The position numbers and the translations under genes are program-made. A DNA stretch of 64,000 bases from Mactromeris polynyma (taxonomy: Eukaryota > Mollusca > Bivalvia > Venerida > Mactridae). Shown here in pieces: positions 57,475 through 64,000 of this stretch. A model generated the notes under the pieces. The model was not told the origin of the DNA and searched no databases. It worked only from the letters and a program-made list of their open reading frames with translations. Where the stretch lies: positions 9,856,981-9,920,980 of the forward strand of contig JASFXZ010000028.1 in NCBI GenBank assembly GCA_032209605.1. The letters are read 5' to 3'. How positions within the stretch are numbered: position 1 is the stretch's first letter; the number at the start of each line of letters is the position of its first letter.

Positions 57475-58378
57475 GCGCTGTCGAACTACCATGGCTTTGC
57501 CATTTGCATATCAGTGTTGTGTAAACCAATACAATATTACGTTAACCAATAAACGAACTTCTCTTCAACCGAACAACGTTTGTAACCTTGACGTGGATTG
57601 GTCAACCTTTCGATAAGGGGTACGTTACCTTACCGAAAACCACTGAATTTCGGTGAAATTTACCGAAATCCATTTTGAATTTCTTTTGACCAGCAATCGT
57701 TACATCTTGCCAATGTTTTGTGTTGCACAACAAATCTTAACATTCAAATTGCACCGAACATCTTTTTTAAAGATAACTTGGACAGATTTGTTTCCGAATA
57801 ATAATGTCTGTTTATCATTGCTGTATCAGCAAATTGGATAGTTTACACCTTCATATCTTCATTGTATCACTGTACAATGAATAAGATCCATTTTTTTCAA
57901 ACACAAGCCTTCAGCGTTCACCAATATTAACATATGATTTTAATCAAAAGTCAAGGACCCTCGTAACTTGATGTATGTTTGCAAATTAAATTTTGTTGTA
58001 ATAGCTTAAAGGTAGATAGTCTATCAAAAACGCTACGAAAATGGCCTGTTAATGCCTTCACACAAACATACTCTTATACATTTGCATCGTAACTTTTCTT
58101 AAACATATTCCTGGACCTGTAAAACATGAGTCCGACACAGGTATTAGCTTTGCTGGCGCGTAGGTCAGGATAGAAAATACCGGTATCGAACGCTTGAATA
58201 TGAGGTTTTGGTAAACATGTAATAACAGTGATAATGCATTGTTGTAGAGTACATCTGTATGAAGTAAATTCCCATCCATTTTTGTCATATTTTATCACTA
58301 AGGATATGTTGTCAAAACAGACTATTTACTTTTAATCTCTCGTCCACATCCTGATGTTAAACAAAGCCTGACGTGTAT
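57475..58378. repeat. Copy B-specific intron insertion with families B and C
   Basis: Interrupts the block homologous to copy A. It contains a repeat shared with 52500 (TTTGCATATCAGTGTTGTGT), a reversed family B segment (57635-57765, TGAATTTCGGTGAAATTTAC) and family C at 58041-58315 (paralog of 19865). Confidence 0.65.
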
Positions 58379-58459
58379 GATTTATGTTTATCCTGTTAAA
58401 GGTGTACCACGTACATGATAATATGTATCTACATCTCATTATCTAACATGTATGCAGTT

Positions 58460-59240
58460 CAACCGACAAGATCGTGAACACATCAGAAACCCAGCCGTTA
58501 AATACAACTGGGACGAAGATCATATTCAAATTCACAAAGGTTTGTTGAACAAGTAAGCAACTAGACCGTCAAAACGTTGTTATATATCATTGTTTGACAG
58601 ATCAAGGGCGCATAATTTAGATTTATGAGTTTAAAGGTGTATCCTACAATAACGCCATTTTTTATAACGCGAAGATTTCCTTTAAACTTTGTATATTTGA
58701 TAAATGTTATGTATCTAACCAAACTATGAAATACAGATGATAGGTCACCTTGCTCGATTTTATGATAATGAAGATTAAAACGTGAATATTTCATATTAAT
58801 ATCGGAGCAAAATCGTTACAAGTTTACTATATTTTTTCTAGCGCGGAGATTTCTCACAACTTGGTAAACTTTAATGAGAGTCAATGTCTGAATGAAAATA
58901 TAAAATAAAAATGGTATATCATCTTGCTTGATTTTAAGATAAAGATTGATTTAGTGTGTTTCAAATGTGCATGTAACATATATGACAAGTGAAAGTTAAA
59001 ATATTTACCCATTATATACTTGGTTACCCATTATCGTTTTACATTTTCATAAAATGTGTTATTTTTATATATTTATTGAAGAAACTTTGCATCGTAAAAT
59101 AAAATAGTAAACTACATGCGACATAGTATATTATTCATACAGATTAAAAAACAATTACATACTTGTACTCATACATAACAATACGTTACATGATTAGTAC
59201 ATTCATTAACTTCACTTACCCGTTGATTTCTCAGTGCAAA
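58460..59240. other. No gene recognised (intron 2, copy B)
   Basis: AT-rich; degenerate internal repeats around 58600-58990 (CGCGAAGATTTCC / CGCGGAGATTTCT). No exon. Confidence 0.3.
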
Positions 59241-59246
59241 TGCATA

Positions 59247-59736
59247 TTATAAATATGAAGCAAGTTGTTTTATAATGTCACTGTTTTTGGATGCCCTCAA
59301 TAATATGAATTTAATGTACGTAGCTAGATGATAAAACTTTCTTGGAAGATACTGTTGTCTTATATTAGAGTAACATGAACATTTCAATTGATATTCATCT
59401 GCTATAGAAATACTGTCACAAAAAATACGTTCTCTCTCTTTCCACATTGCTATATCGACCTCGTTCTATTTCTAGACAATGCGCGCTCGTTCGAAAGTTT
59501 GCCATGATATGTCTAAATTTTCTTATGTCTATAACATCAAGGTAAGTTTCAAAATCACAAGTATGTTTAAACAGTTTGTAATATATGAGTTTATGACTGT
59601 TATTACATTCCGTCGTCCGAGCGTAACCGACCGTTATTTTAATAATTTCGTTGGTATTTAATCTTAATACATGTATAATAATAGAACTATTATTAATAAG
59701 AAAGCGATTGTATCGAATGATATTTTGTACAATCAA
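59247..59736 (-). pseudogene. LINE reverse-transcriptase C-terminal relic
   Basis: Two overlapping minus-strand frames hold consecutive parts of a non-LTR polymerase C-terminus. The first reads DFETYLDVIDIRKFRHIMAN, then FRTSAHCLEIERGRYSNVER. After a frame slip around 59420-59450, the second continues ADEYQLKCSCYSNIRQQYLP and RKFYHLATYIKFILL. The F(R/K)...H.LEIERGRY and DE.H...C..Y..IR..Y(L)P patterns are characteristic. The first half of the zinc knuckle seems lost at the slip. It is inactive. Confidence 0.85.
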
Positions 59737-59764
59737 ATCTAAAAAATACGACCACCCTTTGGAC

Positions 59765-59909
59765 GCATGAAGATTGGTCTTAATATTGAGGTGGTCTTAA
59801 TATTAAGGTTGAATAAATAGCGAAACAGTGAGAATGGATTTGAAACTTGTGTTGCTACTTTTGAGGTGGTCTTGTTTTTAAGATGGTCTTTAAGTGAGGT
59901 TTTACTGTA
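59765..59909. mobile_element. pogo/Tigger-like MITE, partial
   Basis: GGTCTTAATATTGAGGTGGT, then TAAGTGAGGTTTTACTGTA at the right end, adjoining block R3. Confidence 0.6.
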
Positions 59910-60071
59910 TTACTGAATCAATATTTAGTGGATAAGGTGTTCATATTTTGATCTTGCGTTTAGCGGTTCGAGTCTCGCATCTGTCATCTCTATCGATGCT
60001 TTTTATTTTATCTACTTTTACTATATACTTATAATCCGAACATATTAGCCTGACCCTGACCTTTATGCATG

Positions 60072-60123
60072 AATGACGTCACTTACAGAAGTGGCTGTAA
60101 ATCCCACAGCAGCGCTCATATCA
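60072..60123. mobile_element. GAGCGC-ended MITE, solo end
   Basis: ATGACGTCACTTACAGAAGT to CAGCAGCGCTCATAT: only the right arm of the family remains. Confidence 0.6.
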
Positions 60124-60881
60124 TATACGGTGGCGTCGCGACTGGGGCAGGGTCGTGCTATGTGGTTTAAGAGTGGTTAGCACATTGGACCATTTTTCAC
60201 AGCAGATGTAAAAGGCAATTACTTTTGCATTCCAATGTTACTTAATTAAAATCGAATGTTAAGTGCATTTATTTTTCAATACACTGCAATTCAGTGAAGC
60301 ATCATTGTGTTTATAAGTTCAAATTATGTCCTGTTTTGATACATTTATATACGGAGATGGTTTGTCATAACTTTGTTTTGTTATGTTGTTTGCTATACAT
60401 GTTTTGTTGTAAATAAGTTATAATCTTCAACCATGTAGGATAATAAAGTACCTATCTATTTACTCTTTGTATATGCATTGTACTAGAATAATTGTTTTTT
60501 TTGTAAATATATAACTGTCATCAAAGGGGGTGGTTTAGGCACAAATATGTCAATACATGTACATATTTATAACACAAAATTGTTTAATTATTTATGATGA
60601 TAATACGTTGAAATAAATTGTGATACATTAATCATGTCTAGTAATTTCATTGAATAACATATATACTAAAATGAGAAAGGATTCGAGTAAATTCGAAAAG
60701 ACACTTTACAGCATAGAAGTTACTACTGCGACACCGTCCTGTCGAATTATTTTGCTTTTTTAATAAATATATCATTTCCCCGATACATTTCGTTGCGTAA
60801 AATAACAAATTACATCCGAGAATTCTTCCGAATAAAAATGAATGCAAGGTCAATACGAACGCATTATATATATATATTATA

Positions 60882-61145
60882 TAGGGCTCTAGAAATCCAC
60901 TTGCCCGACGTGCCAAACAAGTCTAATTGCCAGTAATTGGTGAATCGGGCTACCAACAGTTGAGTTGAAGTTAGTGCAGGGCAAGTCTGTTTTAAAGCCA
61001 TTGGATATTCTATATATAGAACGAAAATCATGCATTACCGATGCATTGAAATTGGTGACAATTCAACTGTCAACAAACTTTCTCGGACAACTAGCCTTCC
61101 ATGACGGACAAGTAAAATTTAACATGTTAACACTCTAGAGCTCTG
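60882..61145. mobile_element. hAT-like MITE (AGGGCTCTAGA ends), second copy
   Basis: The paralog of 32451-32750 with a small internal deletion and decayed right end (CTCTAGAGCTCTG). An AT microsatellite adjoins its left end. Confidence 0.65.
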
Positions 61146-61439
61146 CTAGAGACATTGGGTTGACGAGGATATATATGACCATATTGGCCAGTTTTACCAA
61201 TAATCGAATATGTATTGCCTTTAACAAATGCTTTCATTAGAAAGGAAGCAATCTAAACTCATACATAGCAACACCCATCAGGAGATACAGAGTTCGGGTT
61301 TTATTGACGGGTTGATGGTCTAGAGAGGTTGAAGTGGGTAAAATGTGTTTATTTATTATATCGTCAACCTTACTTAAAGGCCAGCTGACTTATGGGACTC
61401 CTTCTTTCTGAACACGTTTACTTCCGTTCTTATCCTTTA

Positions 61440-61605
61440 ATACACAAGGCACCAGGCATGTAGGTACACCGTAACCATTTTTAACTAGCTGGTGGCTCAC
61501 CAACCGGCCATATCAGAACGGACCCCTACCGGAATTCGAACCTTCGATCTCCCGCTCCCAAGTCGAATTACTTAACCATTTGGCCAAGGGAGATGGTAAA
61601 ATTTA
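61440..61605 (-). mobile_element. tRNA-derived SINE, copy B
   Basis: The minus strand reads CCTTGGCCAAATGGTTAAGT (A box) ... GGTTCGAATTCCGGTAGGGG (B box), then CTGATATGGCCGGTTGGTGA. The ortholog of 39218-39392. Confidence 0.7.
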
Positions 61606-62971
61606 CAGAAAATTTATAATTTTGTTGCAGATAAGTTTAAATTCTCCAGAGGCTCGCTACTAATATAGGTTGTACTGTATTTCTGTCATACGATATTGCA
61701 GTACAAAACTTACATGTTAAACTATGTACTTTAATAGTAATGAAGTATCAGTTTTATTACGGCCTATATCATATTGTATTTTGCTAACTAGATATGGATT
61801 TCATCACTGACATAATTCTTGTGCGTGCGCTTCAACCCGTTTTACTGCTTCAACCCAGAATTAGGGCAAACTTGTAACCCAAACTTTAAAAAACATACAT
61901 AAGTATGAAGAATATCTTCATTTAAATTGTATGCATCGAATAATCTCACCATAACGTAGTTTCTCAGCTGCGCAAACATTTTAAGATCAGACGAGCATTA
62001 AAATTCAAATTATGATATTTAAACATATATATTTCTAAACGAGTGAGATGTCTGGATAAGTCTCTGGCCTAGATGATGAATTTATTATTTGAGTTGAAAA
62101 CATGTCAAATGTTAAGCAAGTATTTAACCGAGTAATTTTTAAAGTGAATACACTTAATATGAAAATCGAATGAATAAAAGCACTCAAACGGAACATTCAC
62201 ACATTTAATATCCCATCATGAAAGAAAAATTCAATTCACTTTTAAGACATAAATGTATTAAGTTTAGTATTCTAAAATAAACATTTCTGTTTTTCAATTG
62301 TTGGCTAAGCACATATATATACAACATACAATTACATTAATCAAAATTCAAAGATTTATATAATAAAAGGAATATTTCGTGCCCATTTAAACAAAGAACG
62401 AACAATGAACACACCGGTTAACATTTTTCAACATTGTACAACGTATATATCAGAAGCATATCGAATGAAACAAAGAGTTACCTAACCTGAATTGCGAGTA
62501 AAGCCGATGTGCTACGCACAATGTGAACTCACAAGCATGGAATCAATTGTTGAACTCAAATATCGGGAATTTTGCATGCAAGTTATAAGAAGAGATAAGC
62601 AGTCAGCTATACTTACCCCCAAAAAATCGATACAAATTGGGGAGTGTTGTGCCTTTTAAAACTGTAATTGGTGTATTAGTCTATTTATATTTAATGGATG
62701 TATATTTAAATTCATTAATGAAATAAGTGCAAATAACTTAGCCCGGCATTATCACACTGGAAATGACATTGCATATGTATATCTAGGTTGAACACTGAGT
62801 TCGTCATTCGACCTACCGATAACAACATCATTAAGATCGTCGACAACACCACCATCATCATCAACAACAACAGCACCAAAACAACATTATCAAAAGGTAC
62901 AACAGTATATAAAGTCATTCAAATCATCATCATCATCATCATCATTATGTACTAAATATATTTCTTCTTAC
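61606..62971. repeat. Duplicated block, copy B (intron 2, near exon 2)
   Basis: Colinear with 39393-40916, with a deletion relative to copy A around 62515. It ends in a longer ATC microsatellite next to the exon 2 donor. The minus-strand frame at 62715-62918 reads the microsatellite region and is not a gene. Confidence 0.8.
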
Positions 62972-63188
62972 CGGAAAACACTTCGAGAACTTCCCACGGA
63001 TACCCACTTTTAAAGACACCCCTAAAAAGCTCGTGTGATGAATCAAACGTTTCTGCCTTTGCATTATACAGAGGACATTCGGCCATAAACATATTGTAAT
63101 TCCCAAGCTTGAGATTTTCTTGTAATGAAAATTTCTGCCCTCCATTGGCGCTGATGTAGAATGCTTCCTTGTCTACCGATATCCAGTC
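62972..63188 (-). CDS. Pathogen-related protein-like, copy B, exon 2
   Basis: 217 bp with the same acceptor (TTTTTTCAG|GACTGG) and donor (TTTTCCG|GTAAGA) as copy A exon 2. I see one base difference in the exon: AGA to ATA, changing Arg70 (copy A numbering) to Ile. The rest of the 72 residues is identical. Exon 1 of this copy must lie beyond 64000. The downstream partner is exon 3 at 55819-55599 across a 7,152-bp phase-1 intron. Confidence 0.9.
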
Positions 63189-63261
63189 CTGAAAAAAGAT
63201 GAGACCAAGCAGACATATCAAGATACAATATTCATCGAACAATTAAACAAGAAGTATCTCT

Positions 63262-64000
63262 AACAAGAGGGCCATGATGGCCCTATATCGCTCACCCGAA
63301 TACACTGCCATTCGTATTTCCGAAATAATAGTTCATATTTAAAAAAAGAATTGTTTCTACGAAATAAGAATTCGTATTTACGAAATAAGAATATGTTTAG
63401 TAGGAAATGTCATGTTTTTTGACAGAACTTAATAAGTTATGCAATCTTGTAAGAGGACCACTAGACAATGCTACACACCAAATATCAAAGTTCTAGACCT
63501 TATGGTTTGGGAAAAGAAGATTTTCAAAGTCTACACTTTTAAAAACTATATTTATAGCTCCTATGACCTACTTATGCACCTGACAGGAACCATTTATATA
63601 GCATTGAAAGAGGACAACCTAAGGATCATTCATGTGAAGTGGTTTAGGAAGAGATGTTGTTTATAGTTTCCACTATATACATTTAGGGAAAAAGCCCCGC
63701 CCTCTGGTGGCCATCTTTTTTGACGTAACCAAATAATGCAATATTGTAAGAGGAATACTAGGCAATGCTACACATCAACTATCAAAGCTCAAGCTCCTGT
63801 GACCTAATTATGCAGTGGACCGGAACGATTTATGCAACTTTGAAAGAGGCCAACCCGAGGATCATTCCTGGGAAATTTGAACAAAATCCATTCAGTGGTA
63901 TAGGAGGAGATGTTGTTTAAAGAAAACGTTGACGCACGACGCTCGATTCACGACGACGGACAATCATTGATCATATAAGCTCACCATGAACACTTAGTGC
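63262..64000. repeat. GAGGGCC..GGCCCT interspersed repeat, copy B (runs off window)
   Basis: AAGAGGGCCATGATGGCCCT, then CTCACCCGAATACACTGCCA, and the same internal modules as 41210-42060, ending AAGCTCACCATGAACACTTA at the window edge. It lies in intron 1 of copy B. The plus-strand frame at 63439-63666 is repeat-derived. Confidence 0.75.

Larger units (their letters stand above)
59880..61432. repeat. Repeated block R3 (intron 2, copy B)
   Basis: The paralog of R1 (31330-33015): tRNA-like head at 59940-59985, a GAGCGC-MITE end at 60072-60123 not present in R1, the AATAAAGTACCT stretch near 60440, and the hAT-like MITE at 60882-61145. The minus-strand frame at 60647-60916 is repeat-derived. 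Confidence 0.8.

Overview
This is an AT-rich, intron- and repeat-dense stretch of a eukaryotic nuclear genome with no bacterial organisation. The mix of repeats (a satellite-like array of about 161 bp, tRNA-derived SINEs, a DIRS-type relic, Tc1/mariner, hAT and pogo-like short elements) and an animal relative of the plant 'pathogen-related protein' family suggest a mollusc, most likely a bivalve. That placement is inference; the species is not resolved.

The main genes are on the minus strand and are split into short exons, so the longest open frames mostly mislead. The best-supported gene is a complete three-exon gene for a 212-residue SnoaL-like (NTF2-fold) pathogen-related protein: exon 1 at 46563-46363, exon 2 at 41133-40917, terminal exon 3 at 28537-28317. 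Splice sites, phases (0 then 1) and family alignment all agree. A second tandem copy lies upstream on the same strand: exon 2 at 63188-62972 and exon 3 at 55819-55599, with exon 1 expected beyond the right edge. The coding exons of the copies are almost identical (one amino-acid change seen). Their introns have diverged by insertions: intron 2 is 12,379 bp in copy A and 7,152 bp in copy B, and a 52-bp VNTR has 5 units in A and 9 in B.

At the left edge, also on the minus strand, is the 5' part of a secreted cysteine-rich gene with a PAN/apple-like first exon (2581-2261), a small cysteine-rich second exon (553-484) and a possible third exon at 63-15.

Layout: 1-2.6 kb, secreted Cys-rich gene. 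2.6-28.3 kb, mostly repeats: an uncharacterised interspersed family in many copies, a short Tc1-type element inserted into one of them, a 161-bp satellite at 9.5-10.1 kb, a degenerate array at 11.3-12.4 kb, a mariner relic at 15.1-15.4 kb, minisatellites and pogo-like MITEs. 28.3-46.6 kb, pathogen-related copy A, whose introns hold a SAP-like open frame, a Tc1 transposase relic, a 178-bp tandem array, a DIRS relic with an intact-looking tyrosine-recombinase catalytic set, and a LINE relic. 46.6-55.6 kb, intergenic, with repeats and one unexplained protein-like frame. 55.6-64 kb, copy B, with another LINE relic and the duplicated intronic repeats.

Apart from the two copies of the pathogen-related gene, nothing here looks like a multi-gene system. 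The rest is repeat biology.
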